Shown here piece after piece: positions 52,114 to 61,729 of a DNA stretch of 64,000 nt. Both the position numbers and the translations under genes were made by a program. The notes under the pieces are model-generated. The model did not search any database. It was given only the letters and a program-made list of their open reading frames with translations, and had not been told where the DNA came from. Location of the stretch: the NCBI GenBank assembly GCA_021399435.1, contig JAJTUP010000058.1, positions 248,001 through 312,000 of the forward strand. Direction: 5' to 3'. Source of the stretch: Diaporthe sp. PMI_573. Lineage: Eukaryota > Ascomycota > Sordariomycetes > Diaporthales > Diaporthaceae. Position 1 is the first letter of the stretch. The number at the start of each line of letters is the position of its first letter.

Positions 52114-52670
52114 CTACCCCTTCTCAGAGTCAGGACAAGTCTCTTTCCAGATTTGCTTAGAATTCCGCCGGAACCAGGAGACAGTTGTTATCTTATTCTC
52201 CTGACGAGCTTCACAGAATAACACATACAGGCGTTCCTCCAGATCTGGCCAGAGAGGACTATAAGGCTTATCCAATGCCTCATTAGCCATGATCTTGATC
52301 CGATTCCTCCACCAGTTTCGTGTAGTATCCAGGGGAATCTTGAAGAAGACGTGGGCCTCCTCGTAGGTTGGTTGCCGATACCCATCAACAGGAGCCTCGA
52401 AGCCTTCCCTCTGTCGGGTATGAGGATTCCAGCTGTCGTCAATGCGTACCCGGTGATGCTGAAGGAAGAGGAGTACTTCAATACGCTTCTTATGCGAATA
52501 AGAACGCTCGATTCGCTGGATTGGCTTGAAAGAAGGCGGTTTTCGCTTTTCTAAAGGGAATGGCTTCCTCCCAGGCCTTTTAGGCTGTATAGGCCGTACC
52601 GCGTTGGTTGAAAGCTCAGTCAGAGGAGGCATGCTGCGCGCACCTGTCTCAGAATTGTCAAAATCGTCGA
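52114..52670 (-). pseudogene. N-terminal fragment of a pogo-like transposase
   Basis: The frame contains RSYSHKKRIEVLLFLQHHRV, GYRQPTYEEAHVFFKIPLDT, TRNWWRNRIKIMANEA and WPDLEERLYVLFCEARQENK, then WFRRNSKQIW. This is the paired DNA-binding helix-turn-helix region at the front of a fungal pogo/CENP-B-like transposase. The frame continues upstream of the first Met to a TAG near 52700, where CAG would fit. The catalytic DDE domain is missing. It is from a different subfamily than the zinc-knuckle fragment at 49.7 kb. Confidence 0.65.
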
Positions 52671-52993
52671 TATCGTTGTCACGCAGCAGTGGGAATACCT
52701 ATTCAATTTCTGCTTGTAGCCCTTAGCGCCATGTTAGCGCCTTCCCCGCTTTCGTTGACACGGGCATCGTGACAGCTACCGCGCAGTGATTGCGGCCCGC
52801 AGTCCTTCATTTGTGTTTGCCGGTTGGTTAGCGCTTACTAGAAGGCAGCATCCTGGACTTATCTGGAGTCCACTTCTTCAGCCCCAACCTTAGACAAAAT
52901 GCCCTGAACGTTTCACCCAACCCCACTTCGTTGTGTCCCCACGTCACTGCACCAGCCTTATCACAGAAAGAGCAAACTCAGAAATCTTCAACG
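52671..52993. other. Intergenic
   Basis: No gene; upstream region of the aldolase fragment. Confidence 0.35.
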
Positions 52994-53333
52994 ATGGGTT
53001 CCATGTCAAACATGCAGAAATCAAACCGCCTAAAGACGGCCTTCGTGGAAAACAAATGTCCAAGCCTAGGCCTGTGGCAGATGTTGCCTAGTGCTAATAT
53101 CTCGAGAGTATTGGCAAGATCAGGGGTCGATTGGGTGATGGTTGATTGTGAGCACGGTAACATAGATGGTACGTGACTTCTTGTGGGCACTAGCACCTAC
53201 CAGGACTGTCGTCTATACCAACTGATGAACCAGCTGGTTCCGTGGTCAATTGACAAGATCTCAGATGGAGCGATGCATGAAGCGGTTCCGGCTATTGCGG
53301 CTTGTAGTGTATCGCCGCTTGTTAGGGTACCGG
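52994..53333 (+). pseudogene. HpcH/HpaI-type aldolase, first two exons only
   Basis: Exon 1 (52994-53168) and the start of exon 2 (from 53265) are joined across a 96-nt intron (GTACGT donor, CTCAG acceptor). The spliced product reads CPSLGLWQMLPSANISRVLA, DWVMVDCEHGNIDDGAMHEA and VPAIAACSVSPLVRVP. This is the front of the class II pyruvate-type aldolases of the HpcH/HpaI family: DCEHG is the conserved active-site loop and VR(V/I)P the next strand. These enzymes cleave 4-hydroxy-2-oxo acids. After VRVP the homology ends abruptly and reverse-oriented TPR sequence begins, so two thirds of the enzyme are missing. Confidence 0.8.
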
Positions 53334-53500
53334 TTGGGAGCATCCAGCCCCACGGCTCTGCGTATATCAACGAGTCGTCTAGTTGTATCGCACGTCGGAG
53401 GTGGGAAAAGGCGGCCTCAAACTTGCCGCGCCTGTACTCGAGCTCTTCGTCCAGCATGGCCGATGCGACCTTGAGCTCGTCGACGACTTTGTTCGGGAAG
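53331..53500 (-). pseudogene. TPR-protein fragment
   Basis: The frame reads ASAMLDEELEYRRGKFEAAF, SHLRRAIQLDDSL and AEPWGWMLPT. This block (ExxYRxGxxxxAFxxLRxAIxxDD followed by EPWGWMxPT) is found in a TPR-containing family shared by bacteria and fungi. It stops at the joint with the aldolase fragment. The continuation, normally TRHALGALLLEQG, is not there. Confidence 0.5.
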
Positions 53501-53584
53501 TTCATTCGAGAGTTGCAAATTGCGAAGGTGGCTGACAAGTTAGCGGACATTATCGAACGACGTGGACATAGGACACGGAGGGAT

Positions 53585-53743
53585 GACACAAACCACGACC
53601 TTGTGCTCCTTTCTCAGATGTCGGACAATGCCTCCGCCAGTTGAAGCGATGTAGACATAATCTGTCGTCTTCGGCCTGTTCCGGAGGAAACATCTCTCGC
53701 AGATCCATACGATCTTGTGGGGCCGTGACCTGTTGTCCTTCAT
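53585..53743 (-). pseudogene. BED zinc finger of a hAT transposase
   Basis: [16 protein letters not shown] followed by [14 protein letters not shown] gives the C-x2-C...H-x4-H arrangement of a BED finger at the front of hAT transposases. Nothing of the transposase body follows in frame. Confidence 0.55.
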
Positions 53744-54342
53744 TCTGAATCCAAACTGCCACCACCATGTCCGCTCTCGAGAAGGGTCGTGACCTATCGT
53801 GAACCGGGGAACCGGCTGAATTTATCAGTCGTCCAAGCTTCATAATCTGGAAATCTGATGGGTGCATATTTCGTTGAGGCTGAACTAGTTGACGGCTCGG
53901 AAGGCGGCGGCGTGGAGGAGGCAGCCTCTATGCCCTCATCAAACGAGTCCATAGTGATGGGAAGAGTCCGCAAACAGTGTAGAGGAGGTCAGATCGAATG
54001 CTGCGAGAACGGCAGCCATCAAGAAATTTCAATCTAAGCTTGTTCAAAACAGATCATACTCGATAGCTCTGAGGGCTGCAGTAGGGCCTGTTGTCTCGCT
54101 CCGCGCAGTAAGGAGCATCCGCGATAGTGGTGATTAGGTAGGTAACTGACCACCCCCCTGCATATTTGCAGGGATACAGCGGGCGACAAACCCAAGAAAT
54201 TAAAACGCAGCAGATATTGCCGCCGGTTCGTTCTCCGACAACTCATGTCGCTTGCCCCTTGTCTCGGCACAACACGAGACTACATTACTACTGTACCCAC
54301 ACCTATAGCGTTCACATTTTGTATTTTGCTCGATCTTCTACA
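53744..54342. other. Upstream region of the membrane-protein gene
   Basis: No other gene is seen. A TGTATTTTGC-containing leader precedes the start codon. Confidence 0.35.
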
Positions 54343-55221
54343 ATGGGCTTCAAGCAAAAGGCTCTCTGGGGGGGATATACACTCATCATTATTGTCGTAG
54401 TCCTTTTCAGTACAGCCAGTTTTGGCTTCAACCTCTACGCCATCGTTGAAGCTCGCAAATGGCTCGGGGACTTCGTTCGACTCTCGGGACATGGGAGCAA
54501 TAACTGGAACTGGGCCGTGGCCATCCTCTTTTTCGCCTCCAGCGGACTCCTCGGCAACAGCGTCGTGATAGGATGTAGCTATAAGCTTCGGGGACCCGGG
54601 TGTTGGCGCAATGTCATTTCCGGCCTGGAAGGTGCTTCGATCTTGCATCTCGTCATCACGGCGCCGGCATGGGACGCCGTGCATAGGTACCGCTGGGCCG
54701 AACTCCTGCGCGAGGCTGGACACGCCGACCACGCCTACCACGTCGACATATTCTACAAGCTCGGAGAGACCGTGATCATCTTCTGGTCCGTCATTGGCTT
54801 CATCTGCTTAGTCGTGGTGCTGTGCCACCTTGTGTCAGAGCATTGTCTTAAACGAAGCACGGATAGCCTCTGTGAGGAGTCAGAGCAAACGAAGAAGCAC
54901 CGGAGCCAATCGCAGGCAAATCCAGACGTGGAGAAGGGCGACAATCCGAAAAAGGACGGGCGTCTCAGGAATGAGCCTGGCCCACTCAATCATCACCCAA
55001 TTTTCACCGAGGAAGAAATGCCTAGTACGGACAATACTGCAAACCGAGACCTCATGCGCTATGTCCAGAATGAAAACAAAGCTGTTCTATGCGGCCAGAA
55101 CTATTTCGACAGTGTCAGCGATCTCTCGTCTGCGGACTCTATATTTGTCAAGGATTACGAAGAAGTTGATATTGGTTTCTATACAACGCTAACGCCCCCT
55201 CCATTTGTAAAACGTACCTAA
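54343..55221 (+). CDS. Four-helix membrane protein of unknown function
   Basis: I start at the ATG at 54343, which leads straight into MGFKQKALWGGYTLIIIVVV. The frame is open upstream, but those residues are not membrane-like. Four hydrophobic helices are visible at about residues 8-36, 57-82, 90-110 and 140-165, with short loops. A 125-residue hydrophilic, Lys/Glu/Ser-rich tail, presumably cytoplasmic, ends in TLTPPPFVKRT. The layout resembles small fungal four-span proteins of the MARVEL type, but no diagnostic motif is present. It is a single exon, intact, and isolated from other intact genes. Confidence 0.7.
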   Translation: MGFKQKALWGGYTLIIIVVVLFSTASFGFNLYAIVEARKWLGDFVRLSGHGSNNWNWAVAILFFASSGLLGNSVVIGCSYKLRGPGCWRNVISGLEGASILHLVITAPAWDAVHRYRWAELLREAGHADHAYHVDIFYKLGETVIIFWSVIGFICLVVVLCHLVSEHCLKRSTDSLCEESEQTKKHRSQSQANPDVEKGDNPKKDGRLRNEPGPLNHHPIFTEEEMPSTDNTANRDLMRYVQNENKAVLCGQNYFDSVSDLSSADSIFVKDYEEVDIGFYTTLTPPPFVKRT

Positions 55222-56299
55222 GCAATCCTTCCTGAGAATTTCAATGGAGACTCACAAACTTGCGGTATCAAAAAACATCACTGAGGCACGCCGCACTCAA
55301 GACGGAAGCTGCACGATAGCCGCTCACACAAGGAACTGCTTGGACGATCAGAGGGTAATCGAGAAGTTTTATGGAACAGCACTCAGTATCGCCGTACGCT
55401 TGATTGGATGACAAAGCCTATCGCTTGGCGCAGGCATGCTTGCTTTTGCTTCACAATATTTGGGTTTCTCAAACCGTATTACAGGTTTCATAGGCATCGC
55501 GTTCGGCTCGAAAGAGATTGAGGCCGAAGAAGTTCAAGACGAGATTGTGGCCGACATTGGTGAACAGTCTGACCCTGACGAAGGGGTATAAGGCTATCCT
55601 GGTAGATCTCACTGCTTTTCTTCCTCTCTTGATCAGGATATCTTGGAGGCTCTGGATAATGACTCGGTGTTTCAGAGCTGGCGGGCCTAAGGAGTGGATA
55701 GATAGTAGTATTTTGCAATATAGAGTGTTCCATATAATGGACGGCCAAGGGTCCACTTGAATTATTGTTGACAACGTAATAGTCTCAAAATGTTTAAATC
55801 TTTTCTTGGAATAGTATGATTGGTATGTGCTTCAGGATGGCAAAGATTTTGGATTGACTTGTGTATGTGGAATCGCACCTCGCTAGACCTTGCCTTCTCG
55901 ATCTTCTGTTTTTTCCGGTGATAGTAATCGCAGTAGCAGCATTTGTGAGCCACCCATGGACTGGCTCTTTTCACTTCGTACCAAGATTGGAAATCGATCG
56001 AGTGATCGATTTGATCGTCGATCGCCATGTATATCGAAGGTGTCTGGGGTAGATAGGGTAGTATGCGCCAGTTCTTTCGCCGGACGCGTCTGCCAAAACA
56101 TCTTTGTAAGCCACCAGGCAGCCGTAGGCAGCCACACGCGACAGCGACGCGCTACAACGGGAATGACCGAAGAAAAGGAACTGAGCGGCGAATTCGAATT
56201 CGACTTGACCTCTGTACTGTTTGTAGCCGTTTCCAACCACTATGGACTCGATTGATGAAGAGATAGAGGATGACTCCTCAGCGGCGCTGCCTTCCGAGC
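55222..56299. other. Intergenic
   Basis: Several 60-120-codon frames overlap on both strands at 55469-56255, but none carries a domain or consistent splicing. I see no gene. Confidence 0.35.
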
Positions 56300-56870
56300 C
56301 GCCAAGCAGCTTTTGCTACTAAAACAACGTCCGGAAGGGGACCAGCTCTGGGACACAAACGCCATTGTTGACAACGTGTAGATTGTAAATCTATCATTTA
56401 CGACCTTCCTCGGACTTGGATGTTGATGTTCAGCCTCAACCAGCCTTCGAAGGATTGCTTCACCGTCAACGGGGAGAGTACACAGGATGTTGTTGAGTTT
56501 GATATCTGATTAGGCGCAGTCAGCAGCGTAATCCAGGCGGATAGAGGCTTACTGACCGGTGTTAATCACCCCAGAAGTGTGGAGATAATCCATCGCGAGC
56601 AGCAGGTAGGTTGTTATCCATTTTACTGTCGGCATATCGAGCCTTTTGCTGGACTGAAGGTCCACGAAATCCAGTAGGCTGATTCCGAGAGGCTCGTAAA
56701 CATGACAAGGATGCCAGGGACTTCGATTTCGAAGTAGTCGCTCGCTCTTATCACGCAATATCGGCCATCGTGAGATAATCCCGTATCTTTTAAATGATTC
56801 AAGACCTTGATCTCCTGAGTCTTGTCATTGCCTTTCCGCCAAGTGCCGACTTTCAGGGCTTTGTAATATA
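56300..56870 (-). pseudogene. Broken SRPK-type protein kinase fragment
   Basis: Reading leftward, YYKALKVGTWRKGNDKTQEI, KVLNHLKDTGLSHDGRYCVI and RASDYFEIEV come in one frame. WHPCHVYEPLGISLLDFVDL, MPTVKWITTYLLLAMDYLHT and SGVINT come in another, so one base is lost near 56715. A GTCAGT donor follows at about 56560 and a CAG acceptor near 56508 leads to DIKLNNILCTLP. The order (ALKV lysine, VYEPLG, DYLHT, DIK-x-x-N) is that of SR-protein kinases. The frameshift, the change of the usual His before TDIK to Asn, and the missing C-lobe make it a pseudogene. Confidence 0.7.
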
Positions 56871-57172
56871 GAAACAGAGCTGTAGGTAATGACCTATAGT
56901 GCTTCCAGCACTGATAGGCTTCTAAGAAAAGTCTAGGACCTTCTGTAATCACGTAGAAATAGTGGACGGTTTGGCTGGATAGCCTATAGCTTGTATGCGG
57001 CAAGTTGTCTTTGTATTCTGGCTGGCGAGGGTGCCCTGAGAGTGCCCTGAGATTGCTTCCCCTCACAGTCCCTCCGACATCGTCTCACCCTATAGCACGC
57101 TGTGGGCGGCTCTGATAGCTTGGACACATGTCGGCGAGAAACCGTCCCAATCCCTGCAAATGATATCGGCAT

Positions 57173-57388
57173 TAAAGAGCCCACTCAAGCCGTGCCTTCG
57201 TATCGTACAGGTTTTCTCGAGACATCGCAATCATCCCTCAGTCGAAATCGCCTCTCTACCCAAAGCGTAATAAGGTGCGAAAGCCGCTTATTACGCTTTG
57301 GGTAGAGAGGCGATTTCGACTGAGGGATGATTGCGATGTCTCGAGAAAACCTGTACGATACGAAGGCACGGCTTGAGTGGGCTCTTTA
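57173..57388. repeat. 101-bp perfect inverted repeat (hairpin)
   Basis: Positions 57173-57273 and 57288-57388 are exact reverse complements separated by 14 nt. The left arm begins TAAAGAGCCCACTCAAGCCG and the arms meet around GGTGCGAAAGCCGC. Both arms encode the same peptide (EPTQAVPSYRTGFLETSQSS) on opposite strands. Confidence 0.97.
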
Positions 57389-57549
57389 TTGTCAATGTCC
57401 ATGGCATCGACTGTCGTACTGATCTGCGCGGAATCAATGTGCGAAGTGGGCTGACCGGCAGTCTCGATGTCCTTCAGTTCGAGGATTTGCCTCTTCAGTG
57501 CAGTCATTTGTTGTTGCCATCCGGCAGTCGTCTGAGGCTGAAGCGCCAT
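57256..57549 (-). CDS. Hypothetical protein containing the hairpin's right arm
   Basis: A 97-residue frame reads MALQPQTTAGWQQQMTALKR, then QILELKDIETAGQ, and runs through the right arm of the hairpin (KEPTQAVPSYRTGF) before ending inside the left arm. The first part looks like a short coiled coil, as at the start of some retroelement gag proteins. The right arm is probably original and the left arm its inverted duplicate, because only the right arm is continued by an open frame upstream. The function is unknown. Confidence 0.35.
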   Translation of the reverse strand: MALQPQTTAGWQQQMTALKRQILELKDIETAGQPTSHIDSAQISTTVDAMDIDNKEPTQAVPSYRTGFLETSQSSLSRNRLSTQSVISGFRTLLRFG

Positions 57550-58648
57550 TGTATTTGATTGAGCGAGAAGTTGTGTTCAAGACAAGGTGGTCAGAACTAG
57601 GTTTCACCAGCAGCTGCTTGCCTTCAGCGCAGCAGGACACCAGAGGAAACTTGCTAATTATTGCCAGCAACAATGATGCTTAGATGGTGTTGAATCTGGC
57701 TCTACTTATACTCAATACTTCATACTGTACTTGTGAAGAGATGACATGTATCTACTATAAACACAATGCTGTGTATCGGTGAGGGTACTTTCACGCCCCA
57801 TTTGCAGTAAAGTACATTGACTACCATGAAAGATGCTGGCGTGAAAATTGAAGGTAGAACTGTTGTATAACGCACGGTACTTATGAAATTACTGTCGTTC
57901 CTCGGAAAAACGCATTAGCTAGTACAGTGCAGTTCCGCGTTCATGTTACTTGCCCAGGCTTTGTACTAGCAGTGAATAAGTACTTTGACCTGACCACCCA
58001 CAGGTCTTCCTCAACGTAGCTTAGCTCGTGTAATTGTTGGGAAAACAAAGACAATGGAGAATGGAAAGCTGATATTCGCGTGAGGCTCAGTTTCTCAGAC
58101 CACCGCATTTCAAATACTTGCGTCCTCAAATATCTCCGTGAACTATGTGAGCCCGTCGCACAAATCCGAAAGCCCATGTTCTTCCATTTGATCTCGCTCA
58201 TCGCAAATCCTGGCTCCTGCTCAGATCGACAAGAGGAGGATTCGTTGTGTGGGGCTCGAGTGTTTCTGACGGACGTACTTAGCGACCATACCACGTATCT
58301 CTTGTGATCGCTTCGGGGTCGAGAACTTGGCTTCTGGCGGTCGACAAAAGGACATCCTTCAACGTTGTACAGTCATGACAAGAGAGATCATTTTTATGCA
58401 TTAGCATTAAAGTATTTCCAAAGAGATGATGTCCGCATTTTTTCTCTAGTAATCGAAGACCTCATAAACAGGAGGTATGCAGCGTCAGCCATTGGTTGGA
58501 TGTGGGAAACTTGTTTAGACAACGGATTTCAAGATTCCTTCTTCACATAGTAATAAAAAACAAACTCAACGATACAAAGTCAAGATTCTTAGATCCTAAG
58601 GTAGACTTTCTATTGCAATATGACAAGGTAATAATGAATGTGAATTAG
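57550..58648. other. Intergenic
   Basis: AT-rich with no convincing gene. Confidence 0.4.
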
Positions 58649-59383
58649 CTATGGCTCTTGGCCCTGAGCGATGCGTGAACTAGATTGTGTTGGTATCTGT
58701 GAAGTGTTCTGGGAGCGGGATGATCGATCACGATAAGGTCGCTCGTCTGCACTCATCCTCCGCCTCTTAGACGACCTTGATCTACGGCCAGGACGATCTC
58801 CCTCATCATCTTCCCCATCACCCCTGTGTTTATCCTCCTCCTCTTGTCCCTTGTCTGGCTCTGACCAGTCAAATTCATTAAAGTGTACCTGTTTCTGACC
58901 AGCTCGGGCAGTAAACTCCGGCGCCGGGGTCTGTTCCTCAAGCGCCTGCTGCTCTTCTCCCCACGTGAGAGCCTCACATAGCTTACTGAACGGGACGATG
59001 AAGGTGAGTGATTCGAGCTCGGCACGACTAAGTGGTCCGAGTCCAGCAGCTGTGACTTCACCATCATCATCCCATGGGACCAGATCAGCAATGCTGAGCT
59101 TAAGACCTCTGTCTGTAGGCTTCCCCTGGGCATCCCGGAATACCTGGTTGTGCACAATGCGTTTCCCAAGCCTGTATAGGGAGAGGTGAGCTAGGTACGA
59201 GTGCCTTGAAGCATGTGACATGGACTCTTCCGTACTGCCCCGCTGCCGTGACTGTGAGCTGAAGTGGAAGAAAATCCGGCCCCTGAAAAGAAGAGACTTG
59301 GGTGCAAAGCGGAGCACACGAGGATCAAGTGATGCAAATACGGCCGGTGTCTTTTTCACCGGCCCAGTTGTCGCTTGCGGCAT
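58649..59383 (-). CDS. Hypothetical protein with acidic/basic tail
   Basis: A 244-residue single frame. The front ~150 residues look folded (SLDPRVLRFAPKSLLFRGRI, SLYRLGKRIVHNQVFRDAQG, LSRAELESLTFIVPFSKLCE). The rest is an acidic stretch (KGQEEEDKHRGDGEDDEGD), a basic patch (GRRSRSSKRRRM), and Ser/Gln-rich sequence typical of disordered nuclear proteins. I do not recognise the family. The composition argues that it is or was a real gene. Confidence 0.45.
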   Translation of the reverse strand: MPQATTGPVKKTPAVFASLDPRVLRFAPKSLLFRGRIFFHFSSQSRQRGSTEESMSHASRHSYLAHLSLYRLGKRIVHNQVFRDAQGKPTDRGLKLSIADLVPWDDDGEVTAAGLGPLSRAELESLTFIVPFSKLCEALTWGEEQQALEEQTPAPEFTARAGQKQVHFNEFDWSEPDKGQEEEDKHRGDGEDDEGDRPGRRSRSSKRRRMSADERPYRDRSSRSQNTSQIPTQSSSRIAQGQEP

Positions 59384-59838
59384 CCTCGCCTTGGGGAACT
59401 CGAGACTTTAAAGAATAGTGCGCCTTAAGGTAAACATATGTCTTCTATCGGAATCTACGACAATGCTTTAAAAGGGTATCCAATCTTATTTTCAAAGATA
59501 TGTTTCTATCCATAGAGTTTTAGTGCCCCAGAGAAACCCCTCCTTGTTGCCTAGTAGTCATATGCTAGCGGGCGTCACCTCTCGTGATAGGTCCAAGCCC
59601 AGGAGCACGGCAGATGTGTTAGGGCGCCAAACTCGCCATCCAACGCACATGGACTCGACATGATCTGGTCCCGTCTTCTCCTGTTTAGGCAGTGTTCTCA
59701 GGGGTCTCAGCTTTATTTCACGAAGCATTACAGAACCAATTGGCTATTCATACCCCTTGTATCCATATTCTCATTTACAATCCAGAAGTGTGGTGCTAGC
59801 TTTCTATTTTACTGGATGCTTGCTGACTGCGTTACAAT
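59384..59838. other. Intergenic, upstream of the small kinase gene
   Basis: No gene is seen. Confidence 0.4.
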
Positions 59839-60814
59839 ATGGCAAGAAATCTCGCAGAGGACAACTGGCGCCTGATGTCTTCTTCCGAGCTACCGCCATG
59901 CGACGGCCCGAAGATCCAGGCGTTCAAGCACCTCTCTGCCCGCATTCATTGGGGAGATTGTATCGGAGGGATTGGAGACAATGGCAAAGACATAGGGGCG
60001 CAGGCTTTTGTGTTCAAAGTGGAGATCAAATCCAGAACCTACGCTTTGAAAGTGGTATGTAAAATGGGGTGTGGACTTAGTGTCTCGGTCCTGAAAGACT
60101 CACATGTTACAGTTCAAATTCTTTGAACCCTCGACTCAAAGATTCGTTTTGGGCCCTATTCGGAGCAGATTAGTCAACGATGACGAATTAGCTTTCCATA
60201 CCGATCCCTTCTTCTGCGAATGTCGAGCGTACGGCCGCATTGAGGAGGCGCAGGCCAGGGAAAAGCGGGTACGGAAAGTCGCTGCTCGATGCTTTGGCTT
60301 CCTGGTACTTGGTGCTCGGGAAGAGGAGCACCTGAAAAGAAACGGTTTCGACCTATGGCCCGAGACCCTACCACCAGGGCATGAGTATCGAACCATGGCG
60401 GAAGGGAGCCCCGTCCGCGCCCTCGTGAAGGAGTATATTGAGGACGACCCAGATCCCGACCTCCGCGCCATGAGCTGGATGCTAAAGGACATCGGCTTCC
60501 TCAACAGGAACAAGTGTCTAAACAGAGATATTAAGCGCGATAACTATCGCAACGGCCTGTTGGTTGATTTCGGATGTGCTTGGACAGAGCCGCACTGCCT
60601 TATCCGCCTGGCGAGCAAGGAGCGTGTGGAGACCTGGATGATGACGGACAGGGTACAATTCGATACGATGGCTAGGAAGCAGGGGTTTGGTGATGTTATT
60701 CGTGCGATGCCCAACGAGAAGTATCTAGAGAAACTGCGGTCAGGAGCTCAGGGTCCACAAGATGACGAGAGTCAGACGGGAGAGAGTTCAAGCGTCTCGT
60801 CAAGTTCGAGATAG
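59839..60814 (+). CDS. Small divergent fungal protein kinase
   Basis: Exon 1 (59839-60054) and exon 2 (60113-60814) flank a 58-nt intron (GTATGT donor, GTTACAG acceptor) and give 305 residues. The N-lobe shows DIGAQAFVFKVEIKSRTYAL followed by KVFKFFEP, with the ATP-binding lysine in ALKV. The family-specific block is LAFHTDPFFCECRAYGRIEE. The catalytic loop is CLNRDIKRDNY (HRD as NRD) and the metal site LLVDFGCAWTEPH with an intact DFG. A Ser-rich tail ends the protein. The short C-lobe and AECRAYGRI-type block define a kinase-like family expanded in filamentous fungi. It looks intact, and its substrate is unknown. Confidence 0.78.
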
Positions 60815-60864
60815 GCTCGCGGTGGCAAGAGCAGGCACTAATTCGTGTATGAAGGTAAAGAACA

Positions 60865-61020
60865 ATGATATGGCCTTCAAGCGTTACTAAACACTCGCTG
60901 CTCTCGGTATCACAGACCTTGACGGTATTATTGTGCAAGCCGGAGGCGATGTGCTGGCTATCCGGTGAGAAGGCCACAGACGAGACCGCGTCGCTGTGGC
61001 CCTCAATGCAGGCTCGGGCT
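60865..61020 (-). pseudogene. Single WD40-repeat fragment
   Basis: The reverse strand reads CIEGHSDAVSSVAFSPDSQH, IASGLHNNTVKVCDTESSE and CLVTLEGH, which is one 42-residue WD40 unit and the start of another of the NLR type. It is joined without a gap to hAT sequence, so it is a detached piece. Confidence 0.75.
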
Positions 61021-61510
61021 GAGCAAAGATATCTAAAGCAAGTTGACTCAATCGCGGAAACAGGTTCTGCCGGTCACGCCACCATTGAATAGGATCCTCA
61101 ACGTCCTGTTGGCCGAGCCGAAAATACCTGTCAAGCTCGCCGCCGATATTAACCCGCTGTTGCTTTGACCTGCTTTTGACGAATTGAAAGGAATCGATCC
61201 GGTTCCTTTTGCGTCCGGGGCTGTTGAGGTTGAATTGGCGACGGCGAAGCTGACGAGGCTGATGCAGGATACCATTTATCGAAGTAGGATTGGAGCCCTT
61301 GTTTGGCACCTTGCAACCACTGCAACTGCTCCGGTGCTGCCCAATTCGCCTCGAGCCAAGTCAAATTCAATGTTGGATGTAAAATAACAGCAGCAGAAAA
61401 TAACGGTGACTCTCCAAGCTTATCATAATACTCATTTGCCTTGACCCATGCGTTGTTGATTGACGTCCGGACATAGGCGCGGCACCGCTCAACGCAAGGG
61501 TATCACAATG
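61021..61510 (-). pseudogene. hAT transposase fragment
   Basis: Frames on the reverse strand read NEYYDKLGESPLFSAAVILH, PTLNLTWLEANWA, QWLQGAKQGLQSYFDKWYP and, after a frame change, DPIQWWRDRQNLFPRLSQLA then LDIF. These blocks are consecutive parts of the C-terminal half of fungal hAT transposases, ending just before the dimerisation motif, where the WD40 piece begins. It contains at least one frameshift. Confidence 0.75.
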
Positions 61511-61729
61511 GAAAGATCCTTGACAAAGCCAAAATTGAGAGACGTTTACGTCAGGGGGTGAAGTTGCAAAGAAGTCAACTTCCCGAGCCACCAAGGTGGC
61601 ACAAAGACTTGGATAGCCATCCACGACAAGCTGAAGCTGACCATTTACAGAGTTATGCCGAGATGAAATCATGGACCGAGGTAAACAAGAAAGACCACCG
61701 CGCAGCAGGAAAACAAATACTGGACTGAA

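Noticed and set aside
49684..52670. One pogo transposase split by a 2-kb insertion
   Set aside because: The N-terminal fragment and the zinc-knuckle C-terminal fragment look like different pogo subfamilies, and the DDE core that should flank the break is missing from both.
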